A stretch of 64,000 nucleotides of DNA from CADEEN01 sp963706685 (lineage in GTDB: Bacteria; Pseudomonadota; Gammaproteobacteria; Burkholderiales; Burkholderiaceae_C). The notes under the pieces were generated by a model. The model did no database searches. It saw only the letters and a program-made list of their open reading frames with translations, and was not told the origin of the DNA. A program made the position numbers and the translations under genes. Numbering within the stretch: position 1 is the first letter of the stretch; every line of letters begins with the position of its first letter. The stretch covers positions 186,001 to 250,000 of the forward strand of contig CAVPMY010000005.1 of assembly GCA_963706685.1 (NCBI GenBank), in the 5' to 3' direction. This document shows, in pieces, positions 1 to 7,904 of this stretch.

Positions 1-1008
1 TGGATCTCGTGCGAGCCGCGGTTGGCGACGTAGAGATGTTTGCCGTCGCGGCTCGGGTACAGGCCGTGGGCGCCGATGCCGGTGGCGATGAAACCCACCT
101 TGGTGAACGATTCGCCGTCGACGATGTGCACGCCGTCGGCATGCATGTCGGCGACAAAAAAGTGCTTGCCGTCGGGCGAGATGCGGATGTCCTGCGGCAT
201 GCCTTTCTTGGCCGTGCACAGCTCGGTCTCGCCGGGCTCCCAGACCTGGCCGGTCTTGGCCACCGAGGGCTTGAAGCGCGTCGGCGGCAATGTCAGCTTC
301 AGATAGCCGAGCACCTTGCGATTGGCCAGATCGATCTTGGCCAGCGTGCCCGAGAACTCGCAGGTGAAGATCACGGTCTTGCCGTCGATCGAGAAGTCGG
401 CGTGGTTGATGCCGGGGCAGCCGGGGATCTCGATCTCGTACTGCAAGGCCATCGTCTTCGGATCGCGGAAGTCCAGGCGCTTGCGGGCTTCGGCAACGAC
501 GATGGCGCTCTTGCCGTCGGGCGTGTAGTACATGTTGTAGGGGTCGTCGACGGCGATCGGCGCGCCGGGCTTGCCGGTCTTCGGATCGATCGGCGTCAAC
601 GAGCCTTCCATCGTGCGTTCGGCGTTGTTGGTGACCCAGAGCGTGTTCAAGTCATACGACGGCACGATGTGCTGCGGTCCGGTGCCGACCTTGAAGCGAT
701 CGACGACCTTCATCGTCGCCGGGTCGACCACATAGACATCGCCGCTGCGCAGATTGGGCACGTAGACACGCGACAGCGTCGCCGGCGATGCCGGGCAGCA
801 CCTTGCCCGCGCCCTGCTCGCTGTACAGATTCTTCGCATCGACGACCGGCGGCATGCCGGGCACGGTGGCGACGGCTGGCGCCGGCGGTGCCGCCGCCGA
901 TGGCGGCGCGCTCGCTGGCGATTGCGCCCAGGCCAGGGCCGCCCAACCCAGCCCGGCAGCGGCCATGCTGAACAGGCCAAGGGTCGACAGATGTTTGATC
1001 ACATTCAT
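1..1008 (-). CDS. Exported YVTN/cytochrome-d1-like beta-propeller protein (3' end outside window)
   Basis: The N-terminus is a signal peptide of about 28 residues ending in AWA, followed by an Ala/Pro-rich linker. After that come repeated blades of the type V-x-V-x-D-x-x-T-x-K-V and I-S-P-D-G-K-H-x-F-V, typical of YVTN/NHL-like seven-bladed propellers, so a periplasmic location is likely. Frame changes once near 780, just after the motif LPGIAGD; one base restores a continuous propeller reading down to position 1. The C-terminus lies beyond the window. Start chosen at the ATG giving MNVIKHL; a TTG at 1026 is an alternative. It lies directly downstream of the exported creatininase on the same strand, so the two are probably co-transcribed. 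Substrate or ligand cannot be told from the sequence. Confidence 0.75.
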
Positions 1009-1022
1009 TGCGGGCAGCGGGT

Positions 1023-1826
1023 TCAAGGTTTCGAAGCTGTGGATTGTGGCTTGCCGTTCGCTGCCGCCGTGTGTGCGCGGATGGCCTGCACCGTGACGGA
1101 AACGATGCGATCGACGGCTTCCTTGCCGAGCGCTGCCGCGGCATGCGCCGCATCGCCGTCAGCGCCCTCGCCCCGGCTCGAGGCCAGGCGCTCGCTGCGC
1201 ACGAACGACGGGTCGAGCGCCAGCATCAGCGAGGTGTCGGCCAGCCCGGCATGGCGGCCGATCTGCGCCTCGGTGAAGCCGCGCGCGCGCAGTGCCGCCG
1301 CGAGGTCGGCGCTCGACGCGCGGTAGTACTCGGCCGGCACCAGCACGCCCGGCACCCGTGCCGCCACGCGCTCGAGGCTCTTGCGATAACCGCCGTGATC
1401 GCCGAGCAGCACGACATGCTTCAGCCCGGCGCGTTGCAGGCTGCGCGCCGCGCTTTCGAGCGCGGCTTCGAACGCCGCCTCGGGCACCGTGATCGTGCCC
1501 GGCCAGCGCATGTGTTCGCTCGGCGGCTCGATGCGGCCTTCGGGCACATAGGCCACGACCGGTGCGACCACGGCGTTGCTGAGTTGCGCAGCAATGCGCT
1601 CGGCAAGCAACTGCACGCGCCGGTTGTGTTTGCCCAGCGCCATGTGGACGCCGTTCTGCTCGGTGCCGCCGATCGGCACGAGCGCGATCGTCGTGCCGGC
1701 GGCGACGCGGTCGCGCAACTCCGGCCAGGTCAGCGCTTCGAGCTCGACCTGGTCCGGCGCGGCTTGCAGCGGGATGCAAGCGAACGCCAGAGCCAAGCAG
1801 CCAAGCGCAGCGAAGGCACGCTTCAA
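1023..1826 (-). CDS. Creatininase-family amidohydrolase with signal peptide
   Basis: Creatininase-fold proteins are metal-dependent amidohydrolases or peptidases. The family signature is visible as VPIGGTEQNGVH (normally S/T-E-x-H-G-x-H) about 35 residues after the signal sequence, and LLGDHGGYRKSL (normally N-x-H-G-G-N) in the middle. The Asp usually found after the first motif is replaced here by a His-Asn pair, so the metal site may differ from classical creatininases. A hydrophobic stretch ending in LQA looks like a signal peptide, which is unusual for this mainly cytoplasmic family. I chose the TTG start because it begins exactly at the signal peptide. The in-frame ATG at 1922 would translate through the intergenic repeat. 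The gene runs straight into the beta-propeller gene. Substrate unknown. Confidence 0.72.
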   Translation of the reverse strand: MKRAFAALGCLALAFACIPLQAAPDQVELEALTWPELRDRVAAGTTIALVPIGGTEQNGVHMALGKHNRRVQLLAERIAAQLSNAVVAPVVAYVPEGRIEPPSEHMRWPGTITVPEAAFEAALESAARSLQRAGLKHVVLLGDHGGYRKSLERVAARVPGVLVPAEYYRASSADLAAALRARGFTEAQIGRHAGLADTSLMLALDPSFVRSERLASSRGEGADGDAAHAAAALGKEAVDRIVSVTVQAIRAHTAAANGKPQSTASKP

Positions 1827-1833
1827 GCGACCG

Positions 1834-1910
1834 CCGCGGAACTGGCTCCGCCAGGCCGCTGGCGGTGCCCCCTTGAGGGGGAGCGGCGGAGCCGCTTCGG
1901 GGGTGGGCCC
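1834..1910. repeat. GC-rich intergenic repeat with nested hairpins
   Basis: This spacer holds several inverted repeats: CCCCCTTGAGGGGG, GCGGC-GGA-GCCGC and TGGC-TCC-GCCA. On one strand or the other the last two have GGA triloops. I associate repeats of this shape with Burkholderiales intergenic regions (recalled, not searched). It separates the AIM24 gene from the creatininase gene and also encodes the implausible N-terminal extension of the latter. Role unknown; transcription attenuation or mRNA end protection is possible. Confidence 0.6.
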
Positions 1911-1911
1911 A

Positions 1912-2724
1912 TTACTCGTCATCGCCGCCCAGGATGCCGCCGAGCAATCCGCCACCAGCAAAGCCGCCCAGCACCGAGCCCTCGCCGCGCGAGCCGCCAC
2001 GCTGCGGCGCTGCAGCGAACACGCGCGACGCCAGGCGCGAGAACGGCAGGCTTTGCAGCCACACCGTTCCCGGGCCCGTGACCTTGGCGAAGAACAGCCC
2101 TTCGCCGCCGAACAGCGCGGTCTTGATCTTGCCGACGAACTGGATCTCGAAATTGACGTTCGGCGTCAGCGCGACCACGCAGCCGGTGTCGATGAACAGC
2201 GTCTCGCCGGCTCGCAGTTCGCGCTTGACGATGGTGCCGCCGGCATGCACGAAGGCCAGGCCGTCGCCTTCGAGCTTTTGCATGATGAAGCCTTCGCCGC
2301 CGAAGAAGCCGACGCCGAGCTTGCGCTGCAGGAAGATGCCGAGCGAAACACCGCGCGCGGCGCACAGGAAGGCATCCTTCTGGCAGATCAGCGTGCCGCC
2401 GAGCTGCCGCAGATCCATCGCCAGGATCTTGCCGGGGTACGGCGCGCCGAAGGCCACGCGCTGCTTGGCGCTGGCGTTGTTGGTGTAGACGGTGATGAAC
2501 AGCGACTCGCCGGTGACCAGGCGCTTGCCGGCGCCGAGCAGCTTGCCGAACAGGCCGCCCTGGTTGGCCGAGCCGTCGCCGAACACCGTGTCCATGCCGA
2601 TGCCCGCTTCCATGAACATCATGCTGCCGGCCTCGCCGATCGCGGCTTCGCCGGGGTCGAGCTCGACCTCGACGAACTGCATCTCGGAGCCCTTGATTTC
2701 GTAGTCGACGACATCCATCGCCAT
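1912..2724 (-). CDS. AIM24 / TIGR00266 family protein
   Basis: 270 residues, matching the TIGR00266/AIM24 family of soluble beta-sandwich proteins of unknown function. Family-like segments are visible: YEIKGSEMQFVEVELDPGE at the N-terminus, GEAGSMMFME at about 30-40, then repeated glycine-rich strands with F-L-Q-R-K-L-G-V-G-F-F-G-G-E-G. The C-terminus ends in a Gly-rich tail. The start has a plausible ribosome site (AGAGG about 7 bases upstream of ATG); a second ATG two codons later is possible. It appears to precede the creatininase and propeller genes on the same strand, but the repeat between them makes co-transcription uncertain. The molecular role is unknown. Confidence 0.85.
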   Translation of the reverse strand: MAMDVVDYEIKGSEMQFVEVELDPGEAAIGEAGSMMFMEAGIGMDTVFGDGSANQGGLFGKLLGAGKRLVTGESLFITVYTNNASAKQRVAFGAPYPGKILAMDLRQLGGTLICQKDAFLCAARGVSLGIFLQRKLGVGFFGGEGFIMQKLEGDGLAFVHAGGTIVKRELRAGETLFIDTGCVVALTPNVNFEIQFVGKIKTALFGGEGLFFAKVTGPGTVWLQSLPFSRLASRVFAAAPQRGGSRGEGSVLGGFAGGGLLGGILGGDDE

Positions 2725-2971
2725 GGCGGTACCTCTGCGCTGCTGAGTTAGGGGGCGCGAAAGTCTAGCCGCAAGCGTTGGCCTAGAATTCCGGCTCCGG
2801 TCGGCAGTTCACCCAGGTCGTTGCCAGCGGGCCCCAAGCTCGCGCTAAACCTGCCATCGCATGACTTCAGTCTCGGTGCACCCCCTGCGCCCGGCTGGCA
2901 AGGGCAACCCCCGGCACCCGTTGCACAAGTCAACGCGGATTCGAGCGCAGAAGAGATGGAGCATCGATGCG

Positions 2972-3553
2972 ATGAACACACCCTCGTCTGAACGCGAATG
3001 CACGCCGCTGATGGCGGCGGATCTCTCGACCTTTGCCAAAGCGCTGCGCACGCAACTGGCCCAGCGGCTTGACAGCGGCGCCGGCCTGCCCGGGCATGTG
3101 GAAATGCTCAACCTGCTGGCCCGCGCAGCCGGCCATCGCAACCTGCAGGCGCTGCAGGCGGCAGCGGCACGCGCTACGCCCTCGCCCGCCACACCGCCTC
3201 ACCGTTGGCATGGCCCCAGGAACCCGGCGCTGACGCCGGCCGCCGACCGCGCGCTGCGCGGCTTCGATGCCCAGGGCCGCCTGCTGCGCTGGCCGCACAA
3301 GCGCGCCGAACAGGTGCTGGCGCTGTGGTGTCTGTGGATGGCCTTCGACGGCAAGCGCCGCTACAGCGAGCGCGAGGTCAACGAGGTGCTCAACGCGCAC
3401 CACGCTTTCGGCGACCATTGCCTGCTGCGCCGCGAGCTGGTGGCGCTGGAACTGCTGACGCGCACTCCCGGCGGCGAGCAGTACCGCAAGCTGGCCGCGC
3501 GGCCGAGCGAGGAGACGGCGGCGCTGTTGCGTGCGCTCAGGCTGCGGCGATGA
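2972..3553 (+). CDS. DUF2087 domain-containing protein
   Basis: About 193 residues. The C-terminal half, from L-R-G-F-D-A-Q-G-R-L to the end, fits DUF2087, a small winged-helix-like domain with the pattern G-R-L-x-x-W-P-x-K-R, R-R-Y-S-E-R-E-V-N-E-V-L and L-R-R-E-L-V-x-x-x-L-L. The N-terminal part (about 15-70) resembles the short helical domain that often precedes it (L-x-x-x-L-x-x-R-x-G-x-x-x-H-V-E-x-L-N-L-L-A-R-A-A-G-H-R-N). An ATG at 2972 is preferred; reading from 2861 adds an unlikely basic extension. DUF2087 proteins are generally presumed transcriptional regulators; no target is evident. Confidence 0.8.
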   Translation: MNTPSSERECTPLMAADLSTFAKALRTQLAQRLDSGAGLPGHVEMLNLLARAAGHRNLQALQAAAARATPSPATPPHRWHGPRNPALTPAADRALRGFDAQGRLLRWPHKRAEQVLALWCLWMAFDGKRRYSEREVNEVLNAHHAFGDHCLLRRELVALELLTRTPGGEQYRKLAARPSEETAALLRALRLRR

Positions 3554-3610
3554 GGCGCTGCAGGCGTTGAGCCAGCACAACTTCACCTTGGCGGCGAGTC
3601 CACCGCCGGC

Positions 3611-4159
3611 TCAACGCTCGCGCTCGAGCACATGCTTGAGCCGAGCCAATGCTTGCGCTGATTCGGCCTCGATGCGCGTGCGCAAATAGAAGCCATCCAC
3701 CAGCGCCAACAGCAGATTGGGTATCGGGTAGACGAACTCGCGCTCGAAGCGGGTACCCGAAGTGTCAGCGCTGAGCGTGTAGGTGATCGTGCCGCGGCCG
3801 CCGCCGGCAACGTCACCTTCGATCACCCAGCGCTGCGGGGCCTGGCGTTGAACTACGGTCCACAGCACCGTGCCGTGGATTCCGGCCACTACGAATTCCT
3901 CGCTGATCTGTTCCCCAGGCATTGCCGAGCGCCGGGTTGCGCCTCGCACGGCGATCGACGATGGATGCCATTGCGGCCATTGGTCCGGCGTCGTCACATA
4001 GTCGAATACGCGCGCCGGCGGCATTGCGATCGTGATGATCTTGACGACACGCGTTGCACCGAAAAACGGCAAGGGCAACAACAACACGGCCGCGGCGGCA
4101 ACGATGGTGACTGCGATCCGATAGACGCGGCCTCGCCGCACTGAGCCTGCAAGCTTCAT
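3611..4159 (-). CDS. Membrane-anchored SRPBCC (START-like) family protein
   Basis: 182 residues. A basic N-terminus is followed by one membrane segment (about residues 14-33, AVTIVAAAAVLLLPLPFF). Then comes an SRPBCC/polyketide-cyclase-like fold with the usual start of strand and helix, I-x-x-P-P-A-R-V-F-D-Y-V-T-T-P-D-Q-W-P-Q-W-H-P-S. Such domains bind hydrophobic ligands in a deep cavity. The ATG overlaps the stop of the cupin reading frame (ATGA), so the two were translationally coupled. The last 30 residues form an Arg/Glu-rich helix. Ligand unknown. Confidence 0.8.
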   Translation of the reverse strand: MKLAGSVRRGRVYRIAVTIVAAAAVLLLPLPFFGATRVVKIITIAMPPARVFDYVTTPDQWPQWHPSSIAVRGATRRSAMPGEQISEEFVVAGIHGTVLWTVVQRQAPQRWVIEGDVAGGGRGTITYTLSADTSGTRFEREFVYPIPNLLLALVDGFYLRTRIEAESAQALARLKHVLERER

Positions 4160-4472
4160 CTCAAATCGCCCAGCGGCGCTTTCGGATCGTAGGGTTGCAC
4201 GCTTTCCCACTCGTCGGCCACGTCGCGTGCCACGATGGCCAGCGCGGGCTCGGTGGACGACAGATTCAGCGCCTGGTGCGGCACATCGGCGGCAATGAAC
4301 AGGAAGTCCCCGGTCTCGGTGATCACCGATTCGCGCAGACCCGGGCCAAACAAAGTCTCGACGCGACCGCGCAAGATATAGATTGCCGTCTCGAAGCCTT
4401 GGTGCCGGTGCGGCGTCGAGGCAGCGCCCGCCGGAATCACCGCCAGGTTCATCGACAGGTTGGCCCCGGTGG
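4156..4472 (-). pseudogene. Cupin-domain protein lacking its 5' end
   Basis: About 100 residues of a single-domain cupin can be read, with the metal-binding pattern H-R-H-x-G-F-E-T-A (cupin motif 1) and later D-V-P-H-Q-A-L-N (motif 2). The N-terminal 15-20 residues expected before T-G-A-N-L-S-M-N-L are absent. Instead the sequence upstream becomes, in another frame, the start of an alpha/beta hydrolase. An internal ATG at 4452 could restart translation. The stop overlaps the SRPBCC start. Either a real deletion fused two neighbouring genes or the assembly is wrong here. Confidence 0.65.
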
Positions 4473-4663
4473 TCGACGTAGACGATCTGCGCCAGGTCGG
4501 CAAGGCACGAGAACAATGGTTTGAATGCCGAGTGATCGTAGCCCGGGCCGCCGTGCAGCAGAATCAGCGCGGGCTTGTCGCGCATGCGCGATCCCTCGGG
4601 CACGAGGCCCGCGCCTTCGATGTCGACGAACAGACGGACGCCGGGCTCGATTTCGATGCGCAT
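4463..4663 (-). pseudogene. 5' fragment of an alpha/beta hydrolase (proline iminopeptidase-like)
   Basis: The first 67 codons match the start of an alpha/beta hydrolase of the proline-iminopeptidase group: the N-terminal strands, then the oxyanion motif LILLHGGPGYDHS at about residues 33-45, then IVYVDHRG at the end. In intact relatives DHRG continues as x-G-R-S-D and about 200 further residues carrying the catalytic Ser, Asp and His. Here it stops at DHRG and turns into the cupin reading frame, so no active enzyme can be made. Junction lies within 4463-4472. Confidence 0.7.
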
Positions 4664-4700
4664 GAGCGCGGCGACGTTATCAGACGCCGCGCCCAGGCAC

Positions 4701-5267
4701 CTACATCGCCTTCCAGAAGATGTAGTCCGCCTGGTACTTCACCACTTCGCGCTTGCCTTTGCCTTGCGCGTCGCAAGTGATTGCCGGCGCAACGCCACCA
4801 CGCGTGGTCACGCGCTGCACATGGCTGATGCCTTTCATCACGCCGTCGCCGCTGGCCGGGTTGGCCTTGACGAGTTGCAGCGCGATGTTGCCGTCACCGC
4901 CGGGCGCGACGGCGAGTTGCGTGCCGGTGATGGCCGAGCCATCGCTGGCCGCCCAGGTGGCGGGCGGGCCGAAGTAGCGGCCGATCGAGCGACCCTGGCG
5001 ATCGGTGAGTTCGGCCATCGGTCCGGCAAAGACCCATTCGTACTGGCCGGCGGCGCTGGCCTTCTCGCGGCACTCGTAGGTGATGTTGCCCGCGCCGATG
5101 GTTTCGAGTGCGACACGGTGACCGGCGGGCACCTGCACCGCGGCGGGCAGCGCGGCCTGCGAGTAGCTGCTCATCGCTTGCGGAGCGGCCATCGGCACGC
5201 CTGTGCAGGCGCTCGCGAGTGCAGCCATCAGCGGCATGGCGGCCAGTGAAATCGTCTTGATGTTCAT
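4701..5267 (-). CDS. DUF3455 lipoprotein
   Basis: 188 residues. A lipoprotein-type signal peptide with lipobox LASAC gives a lipidated Cys at residue 21. The rest fits DUF3455: V-P-A-G-H-R-V-A-L-E-T, G-x-I-T-Y-E-C-R, Y-E-W-V-F-A-G-P-x-A-E-L, the G-R-Y-F-G-P-P-A-T-W block and a C-terminal V-V-K-Y-Q-A-D-Y-I-F-W. DUF3455 proteins are predicted secreted or outer-membrane proteins of unknown function. It lies downstream, on the same strand, of the DUF4331 gene and the small lipoprotein gene, and behind the ECF sigma/anti-sigma pair, so it may belong to that regulon. Confidence 0.85.
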   Translation of the reverse strand: MNIKTISLAAMPLMAALASACTGVPMAAPQAMSSYSQAALPAAVQVPAGHRVALETIGAGNITYECREKASAAGQYEWVFAGPMAELTDRQGRSIGRYFGPPATWAASDGSAITGTQLAVAPGGDGNIALQLVKANPASGDGVMKGISHVQRVTTRGGVAPAITCDAQGKGKREVVKYQADYIFWKAM

Positions 5268-5347
5268 GCTTGAAGGTCCTTTGTTTGCGATGCACTCACC
5301 ACGGCAAGGCCGACCGCAACGCGTGTCGGCCTCGCCGGGTGGCGCGA

Positions 5348-5599
5348 TCAGTTGACTTCGATCGGCTCGTCCGTCTCCGTGGTCGGCAGCACCAGACCCA
5401 TCATCAACAGCAGCGGCGCCATCGACTCACTGGACCGGATGTTGCCCACCCAGCGGCTGAACGACTCGGCTGACGCGAGGGCGCTGGCAGGCACGCTGTC
5501 GGCTTCGGCCGCGGGGCTGTTGTCGCTGCCGCCGCCACCGCAGGCTGCCACCAACAGTGCGGCCGCCAGCGGCGCCATCAGAACGAATTTGATCTTCAT
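5348..5599 (-). CDS. Small predicted lipoprotein
   Basis: 83 residues. The signal peptide ends in lipobox VAAC (Cys20), followed by a Gly/Ser linker (GGGGSDNSP) typical of surface or periplasmic lipoproteins. The remaining 60 residues have a short hydrophobic patch (MAPLLLMMGLVLP) and no recognised domain. It follows the DUF4331 gene by 12 bases on the same strand, so co-transcription is very likely. No function can be assigned. Confidence 0.65.
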   Translation of the reverse strand: MKIKFVLMAPLAAALLVAACGGGGSDNSPAAEADSVPASALASAESFSRWVGNIRSSESMAPLLLMMGLVLPTTETDEPIEVN

Positions 5600-5611
5600 G
5601 GTTGTGGCTCC

Positions 5612-7123
5612 TTACTGCGCGCCGGGCGTCGGCGTGAAGACATAGGGGAAGGCCGGCAGCGTCGGGATGCGTGCCTGGTCCACGGCATCGTGCAGCTTCA
5701 GCGAGGTGGTGCCGAGCGGCACGTTGGCCGGTTTGCAATCGGCGCCGAGGCCGAGCGCGTTGGCGTCGCCGTTGAGCACGCACAGACCCCCCATCACCGC
5801 GACCAGCGAGACGTCGACGACGTCGTCCTTCAGGCGGCGGCCGTTCGGGAAGCCCGCGGCGTCGCCACCAGCCAGACCCAGCCGGTTCTGCGACGCCTCG
5901 GGCGTGACCGCTGTGTTCGTGTTCAGGCGCAGCATTTCCGACGGCACGACGTTCTTCGGCTGGTTGACGCCGGGGATGCCGGTGAGGAAGGTCGTCACCA
6001 GGTCGGTGCGCGGCAGGTTCTTCGGCGCGATTCCGGGCAGGTTCAACGCGATCTCGAGCAGTGCCGGCAACGTCGGGTTGGTCACGTAGTCGGCGAACTG
6101 GCCGTCGTCCTTGGGCTTGCTGGAGTTGAAGCGATCCTTGTCGGGCAGGCCGATCACGACTTCGTTGACCAGCGGCATGCCCAGACGCGAGACCTGCGTC
6201 CAGGCGCCGCCGACGTAGGCGGTGGTCTGGTGGCCCTTGCGCGGTGTCGGGTCGAGCAGCTGTCCCTGGCGCAGGCTGGCCGTAGTCCAGCCGCCGATCA
6301 CCGGTTCGTTGTTCTTCGTCAGGCAGCTCTTGTGCACTTCCATCGCCAGCGTCGTCACGTTGGCATCGTCGATGATGTTCGGCGCAGCGTTGATCAGCGC
6401 CGGGTCGGTGATCACCGACACCGGGGCGTTGACCAGATCGAAGATGACGCCGAGGTTGACCGCGAACGGGTCCTTGCGCTGACCGACGAACAGCTTGCCG
6501 GGCATCGCGCAGCCGGGGATGTTGACGTTGTAGATGTGCTTGGCCGCGTAGGCTGCGTAGTCGGGAATCGTCTTGGTGCCGATGTTGTCGACCGGCTTGT
6601 CGAAGGTGTCGCTGCCGCCGGCAACGTTGGTGACAGCCTGGCGCTGTCCTCCACGACGGTCACCACGCATCACATCGACGCTGAACTGCTCGTTGACGTT
6701 GAGCGCCGGCGCATTGGGCGCACTCACCGAGCCGGCCTGGATCAACGGAATGGCGACGTTCTTGTCGCCGATCGGCAGCGTGATGCCCTTCAGGTTGTTC
6801 TTGAAGCGGAACTGGAAGGTCAGGTCTTCCCTGGCGTCGCCGTCGTTGTCGATATGAATTTCATACAACGCGTTCTTGTCCATCTGGAAGTAGTTCGGAC
6901 CGCCGTACGGGGCCTGCAGCGGCTGGTAGTTGGCGATCATCGTCACGTAGTCGCTGCGGCCGGGCTCGTAGCTGCGGAACATGTAGAAGTCGGTGCCATC
7001 GACCTTGGGCGCGGTGGTGATGAACGGCGCTTCGCGATGGCTGGAAGCAATAGCGGTGGTGGCCAGCGCGGCAATGGCCAGCGGGATGGCTGCGAGCGCA
7101 GCCGACTTGCGAGTGAGCGTCAT
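5612..7123 (-). CDS. Exported DUF4331 domain protein
   Basis: 503 residues. The signal peptide ends around TTAIASSHREAP; the S-S-H-R-E-A-P start of the mature protein is a hallmark of DUF4331. The family pattern D-G-T-D-F-Y-M-F-R-S-Y-E-P and D-x-D-G-D-A-R-E-D-L-T-F-x-F-R-F follows, the latter calcium-loop-like. The start is supported by AGGAG about 7 bases upstream of ATG. DUF4331 proteins are exported and of unknown function, and I recall them often next to ECF sigma factors. Here the anti-sigma and sigma genes lie immediately upstream on the same strand, about 95 bases away, so regulation by that sigma factor is plausible. Confidence 0.88.
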   Translation of the reverse strand: MTLTRKSAALAAIPLAIAALATTAIASSHREAPFITTAPKVDGTDFYMFRSYEPGRSDYVTMIANYQPLQAPYGGPNYFQMDKNALYEIHIDNDGDAREDLTFQFRFKNNLKGITLPIGDKNVAIPLIQAGSVSAPNAPALNVNEQFSVDVMRGDRRGGQRQAVTNVAGGSDTFDKPVDNIGTKTIPDYAAYAAKHIYNVNIPGCAMPGKLFVGQRKDPFAVNLGVIFDLVNAPVSVITDPALINAAPNIIDDANVTTLAMEVHKSCLTKNNEPVIGGWTTASLRQGQLLDPTPRKGHQTTAYVGGAWTQVSRLGMPLVNEVVIGLPDKDRFNSSKPKDDGQFADYVTNPTLPALLEIALNLPGIAPKNLPRTDLVTTFLTGIPGVNQPKNVVPSEMLRLNTNTAVTPEASQNRLGLAGGDAAGFPNGRRLKDDVVDVSLVAVMGGLCVLNGDANALGLGADCKPANVPLGTTSLKLHDAVDQARIPTLPAFPYVFTPTPGAQ

Positions 7124-7217
7124 GTCGATCTCCTGTGGGGCATCTGAGTGGATGGACACGCTGTCGATGCGCGTCCTGTGCCCTACTACGCAGGCGCTTT
7201 GAAATCGGATGCGCTGA

Positions 7218-7904
7218 TCAGATTTGCAGCTTGCCGACCGAGACGATCGGGCCGCTCGGCGCGCCGGTGGTGGACCCACCCGCGGGCTCGACGCTGACCG
7301 CGAACGCCGCGGTGCCTTGCAGCAATTGCGTGCGCAACACGGTCGTCGCGCCACTGGCCTGCACCAGGCCGAGCGAGCGCGGCGCGCCTTGCTCGGGCAC
7401 GGCCCACAGTTCGAGCGCGCGATCGGGAGTGAGCGCGAGGTCGTTGATCGGCCGCAGCACCAGCGCGCGGCCGTCGGCACTGACGCTGGCAACAAAACTC
7501 GCGTTGAGCGCCTGTGCCGCCTGCGGATTTGCATTGAGCACGACGACGATCGGCGCTTGTGGCGCCGGCACGCGGCTCGAAACCATGACCATCGCGATCG
7601 TGGCCGCGGTGGCCACGCCCGTCAGGCCGCGCCACAGCGACAGCCGCTGCCACCAGCGCTCGGGCGCAGGGCGTTGACCGAACAACCGCGATTCGATGTC
7701 GCGCCAGACGCGCGCGGTAGGCGTGACCTCCTTGACCGTGGCCGACAGCGGCGACAAACGCTGCTGCCATTCGCTGACCGCATCGCGCAGCGCCGGGTGC
7801 GCCGGCAGCAAGGTCTCGAAGCGGCGGCGCGCCGGCCCGCGCAAGGTCCCGAGCACGTACTCGGCGGCCAGGCGCTGGGCCAATTCGCGACGGGAGTAGT
7901 CCAC
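7218..7904 (-). CDS. Anti-sigma factor, RskA/ChrR-like, single membrane pass
   Basis: 228 residues with a GTG start placed directly after the stop of the sigma gene (TGA then GTG, no gap), which signals translational coupling. The N-terminal 75 residues carry the anti-sigma zinc-finger-like helical region without the zinc-binding H-x3-C-x2-C (E-Y-V-L-G-T-L-R-G-P-A-R-R-R-F-E). One transmembrane helix follows at about 92-112 (LTGVATAATIAMVMVSS). The C-terminal half is the periplasmic RskA-type domain (L-E-L-W-A-V-P-E-Q-G-A-P-R-S-L-G). It should hold the neighbouring sigma factor at the membrane. Confidence 0.88.
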   Translation of the reverse strand: MDYSRRELAQRLAAEYVLGTLRGPARRRFETLLPAHPALRDAVSEWQQRLSPLSATVKEVTPTARVWRDIESRLFGQRPAPERWWQRLSLWRGLTGVATAATIAMVMVSSRVPAPQAPIVVVLNANPQAAQALNASFVASVSADGRALVLRPINDLALTPDRALELWAVPEQGAPRSLGLVQASGATTVLRTQLLQGTAAFAVSVEPAGGSTTGAPSGPIVSVGKLQI

